Of a stretch of 64,000 nt of DNA, positions 53,701 through 62,954 are shown one piece after another. Origin of the DNA: Micromonosporaceae bacterium KJ-029 (lineage in GTDB: Bacteria > Actinomycetota > Actinomycetes > Mycobacteriales > Micromonosporaceae); assembly GCA_005402585.1 (NCBI GenBank), contig BIFP01000004.1, positions 1-64,000 of the forward strand. The letters are read 5' to 3'. How positions within the stretch are numbered: the first letter of the stretch is position 1; every line of letters starts with the position of its first letter. The position numbers and the translations under genes were made by a program. A model generated the notes under the pieces. It saw nothing but the letters and a program-made list of their open reading frames with translations. It ran no database searches and was not told the origin of the DNA.

Positions 53701-56208
53701 GCGGCACCGGCTTTCTTCCGGGCAATGACGCTCTTCCCGGTTGACGGTGAGCAGATGTCGCTGGACGAGGCGGACTGGGAATCCGCCGCCGCGGCAACGG
53801 TGGCCGAGCCCGAGGCGAAGCCGAAAAAGGGGCCGAAACCAAAGCAGCCGGCGCGCCGTCCGGTCATCCCCCTGACGAACCTCGACGACTGGCTCGACTT
53901 CCTCGAGGCCATGCTGGGCGCGGCCGACGTCCCGGACGGCACGCTGCTCGACAAATACGACGACCTCGACAACCTAAAGGAGTTCGAGGAAAACCTCGTG
54001 CTCTTCATGGGCATGGACAACGGCGAGCCGGAGGCGCGGTTCCCCTGGTTGCGTACGGTTCGGGAACTCGCCGACCGGCACGCGTTCCTGCACTGGGAGC
54101 TGGACTTCGCGTTGGTCTTCGCCGAGAACGGCGGCTTCGACCTCCAGGTCGGCAACCCGCCGTGGGTACGGCCACGTTGGGACGAAGACGCAGTGCTGGC
54201 CGAGTACGAGCCCTGGTTCGAGCTGGAGGCGAAGCCGGCCCAGGAGGAGAAGAACCGTCGCCGCCAGCAGTTGCTGGAGCGGCCGGAGGTCCGGGAGTAC
54301 GTGATGCGCGAGCTGACCGCGACGAGCGGCCAGGTGGCTTGTTTCGGATCCGCGCAAATGTACCCGCTGCTCGTCGGTACGCAGCCGGACCTGTACCGGG
54401 CGTTCATGTGCCAGGTATGGGCGCATCAAGCTGCAAACGGCTGCGCAGGCCTTTTACATCCCGATACGCACTTGACCGGTGAAAAGGAAGGCAAGCTGCG
54501 GGAGGAGGCATACCGCAGGCTCCGCATCCATGGTGACTTCGTCAACGCGGTGTGGCGGTTTTTTCCCAAGCCAGTAGGACATACCGCCCACTTCGGCGTC
54601 CACGTCTACAGCCGGCCAGGAAAGATTCGCTTCGATCACCTGTCCTGGCTCGTGTCCGCTGACGCGCTACGACACTCTCGAGATCACGACGGCTCAGGCG
54701 AGGTCCCCGGAGTCCGCTACCGGAATCGCGAGTTCGACGAACGTCCGCACCGCAGCCGCGTCGTTACGGTCACCGAAGAAGTGTTGACGGCCTGGCGGAA
54801 GCTACTAAACGAAGAGGACCGGCCGCTGTCCCAAGCCCGCCTACTCTTCCCGGTCAGCACCGCCGAGGCCGCCGCCATCGAGGCGTTGGCTGCCTACCCG
54901 CACCGCTTGGGCCGGTTCCGACCTCAGATCTCTTCGGGTTTCCACGAGAGCGGATCGAAAAAGGCAAACCTTATCGACTACAACCGCAAAGACTCGGCTA
55001 ATGGGCGCAAATACCAGCCGGCCGCCTGGAGTGAGGTTGTACTCAAGGGGATCCAGATCAGCAACGCTACTCCGATTTTCAAACGTCATGATGCCAGCAG
55101 CAACGACCCCTACGGCCACGACCTGGTCAGCCTGCCATACGATTTCGTGCCCGACACGGAGTACGTTTGTGTCCCTGGACGCGAGGCGGCGTTCCGAAAA
55201 GCGCAGGACCGGTGGGTGGATCACCAGGAGTTGCGGCGCCTTCGAGCGGACGCCGAAACAGTGGCCAAAGCTCGGGCGCACGTTGCGGTCGGGCTTGGGG
55301 TTCCCGAGGCAGAGGTTGATGATGAGCGGGTCGATGCGTTGCTGGTCGAGGAGGCACGCCGACCGTACGTGGAATTCTACCGCCTGGCCTGGCGGCGCCA
55401 GGTGGCACCGGACACCGAGCGCGCCCTGTACTCGGCCATCATCCCGCCTGGGCCGACGCACGTGGACGCGATACATAGTCTCGCCATGCAAGATCAACTT
55501 ATGGTGGCGTTGATCCAGGGCTTTTGGACCGCCCTGCCGCTGGATTACTTCGTCCGCGCAACTGGGCGTGGTGACCTTTATGTTGGCGGTGCGCGGGCGA
55601 TGCCAGCTCCGCACAACCACCACCCGCTCGCTTCGGCGCTGCTATTGCGCACCTTGCGGTTGAACTGCCTCACCAGCGCGTATGCTGCTCTGTGGGCGGA
55701 GCTGTTCGACCCGGCGTGGCTGGACGGCGAGACCTGGGTCTGCGACTGGCCGGCTCTGCCGCCGCTAAACGACGTCACGCCGGACTGGCGGCCCGAGACG
55801 CCGCTGCGTACCGAGCGGGCCCGCCGGTCCGCGCTCGTCGAGATCGACGCTCTGGTCGCCGTCTGGCTGGGCATGAGCGCCGACGCGCTCATCGCCGCGT
55901 ACCGGGGGCGCTTCCCGGTGCTGCAGAAGTACGAGGCCGTCACGTGGTTCGACGCCGACGGGTGGAAGCTCGCCGGCAACGCCCGGACCGCCGGTCAGCG
56001 GCAGACCAAGCAGACGTGGGCGCAGTTTGAGGCCTACCAGAAGGACCCGGGGAACGTCCCAGCACCGGACGGCTACACGCCGCCGTTTTACAAGGCCGAC
56101 CGGGAGGCCGAGATGCGGGCGGCGCACGCCGTCTTCCAGGCCAGGCTGGACGCCGCGATCGCCCGCGGCGACTGGGATCCCGCAGCGCGGGAGGTGGACG
56201 CGCCGTGA
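50716..56208 (+). CDS. Large Eco57I-type DNA adenine methyltransferase (PglX/DrmMI-like)
   Basis: 1,830 residues from ATG 50716, inside the ATGA overlap; the open frame extends further upstream but only as shadow. Motif I is ICEPALGSGAFLNEA near residue 633, with GVDLNAMGRELAEVSMWLN following (motifs II-III). The catalytic NPPW is at about 1146 (GNPPWVRPRWDED), separated by a 400-residue insert with Pro/Lys-rich linkers (KPKKGPKPKQPARRP near 1037). NPPW marks an N6-adenine or N4-cytosine enzyme; the size and layout match the methylases of BREX/DISARM-type phage defence. No nuclease motif was recognised in it. It should mark host DNA as self. Confidence 0.9.
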   Translation: MIVFDSIINRGEYLAAHYFAEQLAVDLKKRLFATWAVREGDEYDTRTTPRQMVRALRREYLTPNVRSYLAAGPEPDPFDLFDLGTDNDPEWRKRLEEWHDAVLRALGYQPVRTELTVHRAGREHVVRVAYHVPGIVALDCGWAADGDAAFDPAGAGRLLSPLRVNATESYETGAALASWLFQANIGAPEGPPPRFVLLLHGGVIVLADRNSWAEGRYLAANLDAALERNDRAQFGELATIAALFCREMLCPGENDSAPAMDALLKGSTANAVGVSKELRHGVQRAVEIIAGEVLRRMAEPVNDVTPADIEDPRLPFARELTRDCLRYLYRILFLLYAEARPELGILPADDGNYEAGYSVARLRELVARDEELVEEEARKSFHLYHSLDLLFAKVNFGHRRYGTEPDDDQPGDDERTRKEKAERRSEDIGLRFDPLRSELFDPDSIRLIGQRVLDPRCDEETAPRWLDLRMRNSALHRVLRLLTMKNGRPGERGGFVSYRNLGINELGAVYEGLMSYTGIIADEELCEVAKDGDPDEGSWLIPARRQKDYPDEALVHYDEEEARHGLRGVKKYERGSFVYRLSGRERETSASYYTPESLTKVTVELALKELLSQDADGDADRTRASRLLSYKICEPALGSGAFLNEAINQLAEEYLRRRQKELDRSIPASDVLTEKQKVTAYIALHNAYGVDLNAMGRELAEVSMWLNTMHPGMQAPWFGLHLRRGNSLIGARRAIYTAHDVCSPDKAWLKAKGGLAPAPLPLRHDGRPQPLPNDAVHQFLLPSPGWAAITNSIEAKKLAKDEVDRLAAWRKGLLQRPTRSTAHLNADGSPKIDRRTGQPQKEKASQFTRLRDAARRAEFLWSCVVKRMELSEREIARRIDVWGADSADPEYAFLRRPEQAVQKEKVYAELFEAAGTPYRRLKTIMDAWCALWFWPTARVGLLDGTDPEYTAPAAEVGVDTLAEMLGGIGDAPADPTPAGDGGGLQQPAAEDAQPAAAPAFFRAMTLFPVDGEQMSLDEADWESAAAATVAEPEAKPKKGPKPKQPARRPVIPLTNLDDWLDFLEAMLGAADVPDGTLLDKYDDLDNLKEFEENLVLFMGMDNGEPEARFPWLRTVRELADRHAFLHWELDFALVFAENGGFDLQVGNPPWVRPRWDEDAVLAEYEPWFELEAKPAQEEKNRRRQQLLERPEVREYVMRELTATSGQVACFGSAQMYPLLVGTQPDLYRAFMCQVWAHQAANGCAGLLHPDTHLTGEKEGKLREEAYRRLRIHGDFVNAVWRFFPKPVGHTAHFGVHVYSRPGKIRFDHLSWLVSADALRHSRDHDGSGEVPGVRYRNREFDERPHRSRVVTVTEEVLTAWRKLLNEEDRPLSQARLLFPVSTAEAAAIEALAAYPHRLGRFRPQISSGFHESGSKKANLIDYNRKDSANGRKYQPAAWSEVVLKGIQISNATPIFKRHDASSNDPYGHDLVSLPYDFVPDTEYVCVPGREAAFRKAQDRWVDHQELRRLRADAETVAKARAHVAVGLGVPEAEVDDERVDALLVEEARRPYVEFYRLAWRRQVAPDTERALYSAIIPPGPTHVDAIHSLAMQDQLMVALIQGFWTALPLDYFVRATGRGDLYVGGARAMPAPHNHHPLASALLLRTLRLNCLTSAYAALWAELFDPAWLDGETWVCDWPALPPLNDVTPDWRPETPLRTERARRSALVEIDALVAVWLGMSADALIAAYRGRFPVLQKYEAVTWFDADGWKLAGNARTAGQRQTKQTWAQFEAYQKDPGNVPAPDGYTPPFYKADREAEMRAAHAVFQARLDAAIARGDWDPAAREVDAP

Positions 56209-59200
56209 GGCCGACGCTGCAGGCCAGGGCGCTGAAGGAGAGCCTGCTCCAGTACCTGTCGACCACCTATGCCCTGGCCGACGAGGGTGCTCGGGAGGCC
56301 CTGCACCGCTTCCTCGGCGACGAGGACACCGGAATGTTCCGGGGCCCGTTCCTGCGGATCCGCACGCCTTTCACCCTGGCCGCACCAGGATGGGAGCGGC
56401 ACCTGGAGTGGCGGCGCGACGACTGGACCCCGTACGCCCACCAGGCGGCGGCCTTCGCGCGCCTGACCTCCGTCGACGGGCACACGCCGGAGCCGACCCT
56501 GATCACCACCGGCACCGGCTCCGGCAAGACGGAGTCGTTCCTCTATCCGGTGCTGGACCACTGCCGTCGCGAGCGCGCCGCCGGCAAGGCCGGCGTCAAG
56601 GCGGTCCTGCTGTACCCGATGAACGCGCTGGCCACCGACCAGGCCCAGCGGCTCAACGAACTGCTCATCGGCAACCAGGAGCAGCTCGGCCGCGTCTCGG
56701 CTGGCCTCTACATCGGTGACCGGGCGGCCCTGCGCTACGACCGGGTCCGCACCAAGCGGTCGGAGATGCAGCTCACGCCGCCCGACATTCTGATCACCAA
56801 CTACAAGATGTTGGACCTGCTGCTGCAGCGTGACGACGACCGGCCGCTGTGGCACGACGCCGACATCCGGTATGTGGTGGTCGACGAGTTCCACACCTAC
56901 GACGGTGCCCAGGGCACCGACGTGGCGATGCTGTTGCGCCGCCTCGCGGCGGCGGTCGGGGCGCCGGGCGAGAAGCGGCCACTGGGCGACATCTGCCCGG
57001 TGGCGACGTCGGCGACCCTGGCGTCGGCCACCGACGAGGAGGCCATCGCCAACCTCCTCGACGTGGCGACCGATGTCTTCGGTGCCGAGTTCACCCGCGA
57101 CTCGATCATCGGCGAGGACCGGCTGTCGGTTGACGAGTTCGTTCCGATGGAGAACCTCGATCGGGCCCTGCCGCTGCCGTCGCCGGAGGAGATCCTGGCG
57201 CTGCCCGATCCGGGCGCCGGCGACGACGCCCTGCTAGACCTCATCGAGGCCGTCACGGCGGTCCGGGATCCGGACCAGGTGCTGTTGGGCAGCCACCTGA
57301 AGCGGCACCTGTTCACTCGGGCCGTGCTGATGGCGTTCAGCGGGGACCTGAAAGACAGCTCCGAGGTGCTCGACACGATGTGGCGGGCTGGCGCCTCTGG
57401 CTGGGCCGCCACGATCACGCGGCAGCCGGAGAAGGCCGCCGAAGCGCTCGCCCGGTTCGTGGCGTTGCTGTCCCACGCCCGCCAGGCTGGCGCCAAGCCC
57501 GGCGAGGTGCGGTCGTTCGTCCACGTGGAGGTCCACCAGTGGGCCCGCGCGGTGACGCGCCTGCTGCGCGGTGTCCTGCCGTGGCCGCGAGCGGAGTTCC
57601 GCTGGGACGTCGCCGGCAACGAGGACAGCGCGGCGCGGAGCGGAAATCCGATCGTGCCGGCCACCACGGCCACGGCCGGGCAGTCCGCGAACCTGTTCCT
57701 GCCGGCGGTCTACTGCCGGTCGTGCGGGCGGTCAGGCTGGGCCGTTTTCTCGCCCGAGAGCGATGACGGGCAGGTGCATTTCGACACCTTCAAGATCCGC
57801 CGAGCGGCGGCGGGGCAGGACAAGGTGCGCGTCCGCTACCTCATCGCCGCCACTGACCGGGAGGCGCGGGAGGGCGCCCGACCGGTGCTCATGCCGGTGA
57901 GCGCCCGTCGCGCTCAGGGCGGGTCGTCGGCGTCGCACGGCGTGGCCGGCTCGCTGCTGGTCCTGGACGCCGTACGCCAGCGGCTTCGCCCGCCTGACCC
58001 GGCGCGCGACTACGACGCCGAGAGTGGGGAGCCCCGGCTGACCGCGCGGGACTCGGCGTTCGTGCTGGCGAACGTCGGCGCGACGGCGAACACCGCGGCG
58101 CGGGAGGACTGGTGCTCCGCCTGCGGGGAGCGCAACGCGATCCGCTTCCTCGGCACGGGAGCGGCCGCGGTGGCGGCCGCCGCGATCACGCAGTTGTTCA
58201 CCGGCGGCGAGCTGGACAAGGGGCTCGGCGAGGACAAGACGTTGATGTTCAACGACTCGGTCCAGGACGCCGCCCACCGCGCCGGGTTTGTCGCCAACCG
58301 CTCGTACACGTTCTCGTTGCGGGCCTTGCTGACCGCGCACCTGAGCGAGCGCGACGGCAGGGCGCTCAACGACCTGATCGCCGACGTGGTGGAGGCCACT
58401 ACGGACCCCGAGACGCTGGCGGCGGTCGTACCGCCGGACCTGCACGGCCTGCGCGGGGTGGACCGGCTGCTGTCCGGTCGTGCCCGGGGTGGCGATCTGG
58501 CGACCTGGAAGTTGATCGGGCAGCGGCTGGCGTTCGAGACGCTGATGGAGTTTGGGTTCCGCTCGCGTAACGGTCGCACGTTGGAGCTGACCCGCACCGC
58601 CGCTGCCCACGTCCGCATCCCCGACCCGGTCGCCGCGGCGGCGCTAGTCCGGGAGGTCCACGCCGAGCTGGACCGCGAAGGGCTGCTGGTAGTGACGCAG
58701 GACGACACGCGCTACCTCGCCTTCCTGCGCGTACTCCTGGAGCGGCTACGCACACGCGGCGCGGTCGCCCACACGTGGCTGGACCAGTACATCAACGAGG
58801 CGGGCACCAGCCGCTACTTCATCTGGGGACAGCGGCCGGTGGGGATGCGGGCGTTCCCCACCAACGTCGCTGCCCCGGTGTTCCTGCTCGCCCAGCCGAA
58901 GGCCGGCAGCGAGTTCGACATCGCCGCCGGCCGGCTGTCCTGGTACGAGCGCTGGGCAGGTCGCTGCCTCGCGCTCCCGCGAGAGGTCGCGGGGGAGTTC
59001 TGGAGCCTGCTGCTGCCCAAGCTCACCTCGGCCGGTCTGCTGTCGGTCCGGACGCCCAACGACACCTCCGCGCGGGTCTACGGGCTGCGGCCCGGCAACA
59101 TCGAGGCGCTGCTGCTCGACGACGACGAGGTGCAAGAGTCGTTCGTACGCTGCCCGGTCTGCTCCTGGGAGCAAACCGTCCACCCGTCGCTGCTGGGTCA

Positions 59201-62200
59201 ATGGCGTGACCAGCCGTGCCCGTCGTACCGCTGCCGCACCGGCCGCCTGGTCGCCGGCGACCGCCCGGACGGCCTGGGCCGCCACCACCGCGACCGCGAC
59301 TACACCCGCGACTACTACCGAGGCCTCTACCGCCGGGCGGGCACCTACCAGATCGTCACGGCCGAGCACACCGGCCTGCTCACCCGGCCGCAGCGTGAGC
59401 GCGTTGAGGCGGCGTTCAAGCGCGGCCGCGACGACAAGGAGGCCCGGCACAACGACCCGAACGTGCTGTCCTGCACGCCTACTTTAGAGATGGGCATCGA
59501 CATCGGTGACCTCTCGGCGGTGGTGCTTGCCGCCCTGCCGCGCCGGCCCGCGAGCTACGCCCAGCAGACTGGCCGGGCCGGTCGCCGCACCGGCAACGCG
59601 TTCCTGCTGACCATCCCGGATCGGCGGCGGCGCGACTTGTACTTCCTGGACCGGCCGAAGGATCTGATGGCCGGCGCAATCGTGCCGCCCGGCTGCTACC
59701 TGTCGGCGGTGGAGATCCTCCGCCGCCAGTACGTCGCGCACCTGCTCGACCTCGCGGCCGCCCAGAAGCTCGTCCGCGCCGACGGCATCGTGCTGCGGCC
59801 CCTGCCGCGCCGGGCGCCCGCGCTGTTCGGCCCGTCCGGTTACCTCGCCGACCTCGTGCAAGTCGCCACGGCGCAGGGAGCCACCCTGGTTGACGGCTTC
59901 CTCCGGCTGTTCCCAACCGGAGTCAGCGAGCAGGTTAACGAGGAGCTGAGGGTCTTCGCCACCCACGGGCTGGCCTCCGCGGTCGAAGAGGCTGAGCGTG
60001 AGTGGCAGCGGGTGGAGCAGCTTCTCCGCACCCGGCTGCGGGCGATCGACGAGGCGCACGCCGAACTGCACGACACGGACCCAGAGCAGGCCAGGGAGAA
60101 GGCTGAGCTTGACGCCGAGCGACGCGTCGTGGGCAAACGGCTGCTGTTGCGGGGCGACACGCCGGCGCAGGCCGCGTTGTGCGACCTGGGCCTGCTGCCG
60201 AACTACGCGCTGATCGACACGACCACCACGCTGTCGGCCACCGTGTACGGCGAGGACGGGGTGATCGACCCCCGGACTGGACGCCCCCGTATCACCGCCG
60301 AGAACATGGCGTACCAACGGCCGCGCCGCTTCGCCTTGTCGGAGCTGGCCCCGGGGAACACCTTCTACGCTCAGGGCTACCGGCACGAGATCACTGGTCT
60401 GGAGCTGATGACCGACGGTCGGCCGGACTGGCACAGCTGGCGCGTCTGTCCGGCGTGCGGATACGTGCGCACCGAGGACGCCGCCAACGACCGGTCACCC
60501 TGCGCGCGGTGCCACAGCACCCAGATCGCCGACGACGGCTCCTGCCTCTTCCACGTGGTGGAGCCCGTGACGGTGACCTCCCGCGACCGGCGGGAGGACG
60601 CCCGCATCCGCGACGACCGGGACGAGCGTGACCGCCGCTTCTACAGCGTCATCGACGCGGTCGACTTCCCCGAGGACGCCATCGCGCGCGGCTCGTGGCG
60701 GCATGTCCGCCAGACCTTTGGCGTCGACTACTGCCGGCGGGCGATGATCCGCCGCATCAACGTCGGTCCGGCGCGATTCGACGCCCCGCCCCGCGACACG
60801 TTCGCTGGGCACACCGTGCGGCTCAACCCCTTCCACGTGTGCACTGGATGCGGTGCCGCCACCGCCGACGGCAAGCCCGTCTTCGACCACGACACCGACG
60901 CGTTGACCTCCTCGGCCGCCCGCAACCCGACGCTCAAGCACCACCGGCCCTGGTGCCCGCTGCGGCGCGGGCGACGCACTGGAATCACCCAGGAGCCGGT
61001 CCTGCTGGCCCACCAGCTGCGCACCGAGGCGATCCGCGTGCTGTTGCCGGCCGCGACTGCGGACGTGGACGCCAAGGTCCACTCCTTCCGGGCGGCCCTG
61101 CGCATGGGCGTTGACGTGCACTTCGGCGGAGATCCCCAGCATCTCGATACCACCATCGCCTCCATGCCGGATCAGGCAAGCGGGGAACGCCGCTGGTTCC
61201 TGGTGGTGTTCGACGAACTGCCCGGCGGCACCGGCTACCTCGACCGGCTAAGGAAGGAGGATGCCTTCAAGGAGACCCTCGCCAAGGCCTACGAGGCGCT
61301 GCGCAACTGCCCGTGCGCGGAGGAACAGCGGCGGGCATGCCACCGGTGCCTGCACCGCTACACCCCTGAGGTGCTGCAGGACGTGGTGTCCCGGCGTACG
61401 GCCATCGAGATGATCGAGTCGCTGCTGTTCACTGGCGACGGCGCCGACGGGTGGGACATCGAGGATGTCAGACACACCGGCCTGATCGGGCTCGACCTCC
61501 AGGTCGAGTCCGACTTGGAGGCGCGGTTCCTCGCTGTGCTGCGGCAGTGGGCCACGATGACTGACGACGTCGCCCTCGACGAGGATGGCCACGCCAGCGG
61601 ACACCTGCGCTTCACCGCCGGCGCCGACGTCGTGCACTGGCGGCTCACCGCCCAGCAGCAGGTGGGCGACACCCGTACCGACTTCACCTTCACGCGGGTG
61701 GACGGGCCGACCCAGAGCGTGAAGGTCTACCTGGAGGGCTACCGCTACCACGCCACCCGCGAACACAACCGCATCGCCACCGACGCCGCCCGACGCACCC
61801 GCCTGCGCGCCGACGGTCACGCCGTCTTCCAGATCACCTGGGCCGACATCGATCTCTTCGAGGGCCGCGCCACGGCGGCCCGACCCGTCTGGCCGCCGTA
61901 CGCAGGGATGGCGGAGGAACAGGCCAAGGCGGCCTACGATCAGTATGGCGGGCAGCGCGCGCACCTGCCCGGTGCGGTGTTCGCCAACCCCATCGACACC
62001 ATGATCGCCTATCTGCGCGATCCTGACGCCGCCCGCTGGGCACGGCGGGCGAGCGCGCTCGTGACCGGGCTGCTCGCCGCGCCGGGAACGGCCCCGGTCC
62101 TCGCCACCCGGCGACGCAGCGCGCTCGCGACGGCCCTCCGTGCGGAGCTGACCCGACTCAGACCAGGCGGCAACCATGATCCGAGCGGCAGCCAGGGAGC

Positions 62201-62954
62201 AATCGACCCGCACGCGTCTGTCCACCTCTACCGCGCACACGACCTGACGGGCCTGCCTATCATCGTCGCACTCGACGCCGCCGACACCGATCGGCTGCGG
62301 TGGTCCGCGCTCGCGGTGCTCGACGACACGGACGAGGTCCTGGACACCGACGCGCACAAGCAGCGCTGGCGCGCGTGGCTGTACTGGACCAACATCACCC
62401 AGTTCCTTTCCTACGGCGGCGGGGACGGTGCCCAGTTGGCGGCCAGCCGTGCCCCCGAGTTCGAGGTCGAGACGCTGGCCGTCTGCGGCGGACTGGGCGA
62501 GATCGACACGCTGAGCGCTCACCGCCGGTCGCCGCAGGCCGCCGCGGGTCCCACCGCATCCGTTCCGAGCCCTCCCGGCGTTGACCCCGAGACCGCGGGG
62601 GCGCGGCGCGACACGGCGTGGGACGAGGACATTCTGGAGATCCTGCGCGAGGAGCCAGACGAGTCGGCCGACCTGCTGCGCCTCGCCGAAGAGCTCGCCG
62701 TCCGTGGCAAGCGGGCGCCGGTCTTCGGCTACGAGCTGGGCTCCGGCCGCTGGCTCGTGGACTTCGGCTGGGCCGATTCCGATGTCAAGATCGCTGTCGT
62801 GCACGACCACGCGAGCGTCGACAGCGACGAGGCGCATCGCCGCGACCAGGCGTACATCGACGCTGGCTGGACGGTGCGCACGGCAGCGGAATGGCTGGTC
62901 CACTTCGACGAACTGATCTCCCGGCTGCCCGACACGGAAGGCTCCACTCGATGA
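56205..62954 (+). CDS. Giant DEAD-type helicase with DUF1998 (DrmA/DrmB-like fusion) and degenerate nuclease-like C-terminus
   Basis: 2,249 residues from GTG 56205 (GTGA overlap). Walker A TTGTGSGKTES near residue 101, Walker B VVVDEFHTYDG near 225, motif III TSATL, and helicase-C LSCTPTLEMGIDIGDLS with QQTGRAGRR at 1087-1130. DUF1998-type region ELPGGTGYLDRL with the Cys cluster NCPCAEEQRRACHRCLHRY at 1668-1715. At 1824-1875 TDFTF ... VYLEGYRYHATREHNRI has a Vsr/DUF559-like layout, and LVDFGWADSDVKIAVVHDHA at about 2184 has a second such pattern. The size is two to three times a typical MrfA/YprA helicase and about the sum of DrmA and DrmB. Confidence 0.88.
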   Translation: MRPTLQARALKESLLQYLSTTYALADEGAREALHRFLGDEDTGMFRGPFLRIRTPFTLAAPGWERHLEWRRDDWTPYAHQAAAFARLTSVDGHTPEPTLITTGTGSGKTESFLYPVLDHCRRERAAGKAGVKAVLLYPMNALATDQAQRLNELLIGNQEQLGRVSAGLYIGDRAALRYDRVRTKRSEMQLTPPDILITNYKMLDLLLQRDDDRPLWHDADIRYVVVDEFHTYDGAQGTDVAMLLRRLAAAVGAPGEKRPLGDICPVATSATLASATDEEAIANLLDVATDVFGAEFTRDSIIGEDRLSVDEFVPMENLDRALPLPSPEEILALPDPGAGDDALLDLIEAVTAVRDPDQVLLGSHLKRHLFTRAVLMAFSGDLKDSSEVLDTMWRAGASGWAATITRQPEKAAEALARFVALLSHARQAGAKPGEVRSFVHVEVHQWARAVTRLLRGVLPWPRAEFRWDVAGNEDSAARSGNPIVPATTATAGQSANLFLPAVYCRSCGRSGWAVFSPESDDGQVHFDTFKIRRAAAGQDKVRVRYLIAATDREAREGARPVLMPVSARRAQGGSSASHGVAGSLLVLDAVRQRLRPPDPARDYDAESGEPRLTARDSAFVLANVGATANTAAREDWCSACGERNAIRFLGTGAAAVAAAAITQLFTGGELDKGLGEDKTLMFNDSVQDAAHRAGFVANRSYTFSLRALLTAHLSERDGRALNDLIADVVEATTDPETLAAVVPPDLHGLRGVDRLLSGRARGGDLATWKLIGQRLAFETLMEFGFRSRNGRTLELTRTAAAHVRIPDPVAAAALVREVHAELDREGLLVVTQDDTRYLAFLRVLLERLRTRGAVAHTWLDQYINEAGTSRYFIWGQRPVGMRAFPTNVAAPVFLLAQPKAGSEFDIAAGRLSWYERWAGRCLALPREVAGEFWSLLLPKLTSAGLLSVRTPNDTSARVYGLRPGNIEALLLDDDEVQESFVRCPVCSWEQTVHPSLLGQWRDQPCPSYRCRTGRLVAGDRPDGLGRHHRDRDYTRDYYRGLYRRAGTYQIVTAEHTGLLTRPQRERVEAAFKRGRDDKEARHNDPNVLSCTPTLEMGIDIGDLSAVVLAALPRRPASYAQQTGRAGRRTGNAFLLTIPDRRRRDLYFLDRPKDLMAGAIVPPGCYLSAVEILRRQYVAHLLDLAAAQKLVRADGIVLRPLPRRAPALFGPSGYLADLVQVATAQGATLVDGFLRLFPTGVSEQVNEELRVFATHGLASAVEEAEREWQRVEQLLRTRLRAIDEAHAELHDTDPEQAREKAELDAERRVVGKRLLLRGDTPAQAALCDLGLLPNYALIDTTTTLSATVYGEDGVIDPRTGRPRITAENMAYQRPRRFALSELAPGNTFYAQGYRHEITGLELMTDGRPDWHSWRVCPACGYVRTEDAANDRSPCARCHSTQIADDGSCLFHVVEPVTVTSRDRREDARIRDDRDERDRRFYSVIDAVDFPEDAIARGSWRHVRQTFGVDYCRRAMIRRINVGPARFDAPPRDTFAGHTVRLNPFHVCTGCGAATADGKPVFDHDTDALTSSAARNPTLKHHRPWCPLRRGRRTGITQEPVLLAHQLRTEAIRVLLPAATADVDAKVHSFRAALRMGVDVHFGGDPQHLDTTIASMPDQASGERRWFLVVFDELPGGTGYLDRLRKEDAFKETLAKAYEALRNCPCAEEQRRACHRCLHRYTPEVLQDVVSRRTAIEMIESLLFTGDGADGWDIEDVRHTGLIGLDLQVESDLEARFLAVLRQWATMTDDVALDEDGHASGHLRFTAGADVVHWRLTAQQQVGDTRTDFTFTRVDGPTQSVKVYLEGYRYHATREHNRIATDAARRTRLRADGHAVFQITWADIDLFEGRATAARPVWPPYAGMAEEQAKAAYDQYGGQRAHLPGAVFANPIDTMIAYLRDPDAARWARRASALVTGLLAAPGTAPVLATRRRSALATALRAELTRLRPGGNHDPSGSQGAIDPHASVHLYRAHDLTGLPIIVALDAADTDRLRWSALAVLDDTDEVLDTDAHKQRWRAWLYWTNITQFLSYGGGDGAQLAASRAPEFEVETLAVCGGLGEIDTLSAHRRSPQAAAGPTASVPSPPGVDPETAGARRDTAWDEDILEILREEPDESADLLRLAEELAVRGKRAPVFGYELGSGRWLVDFGWADSDVKIAVVHDHASVDSDEAHRRDQAYIDAGWTVRTAAEWLVHFDELISRLPDTEGSTR

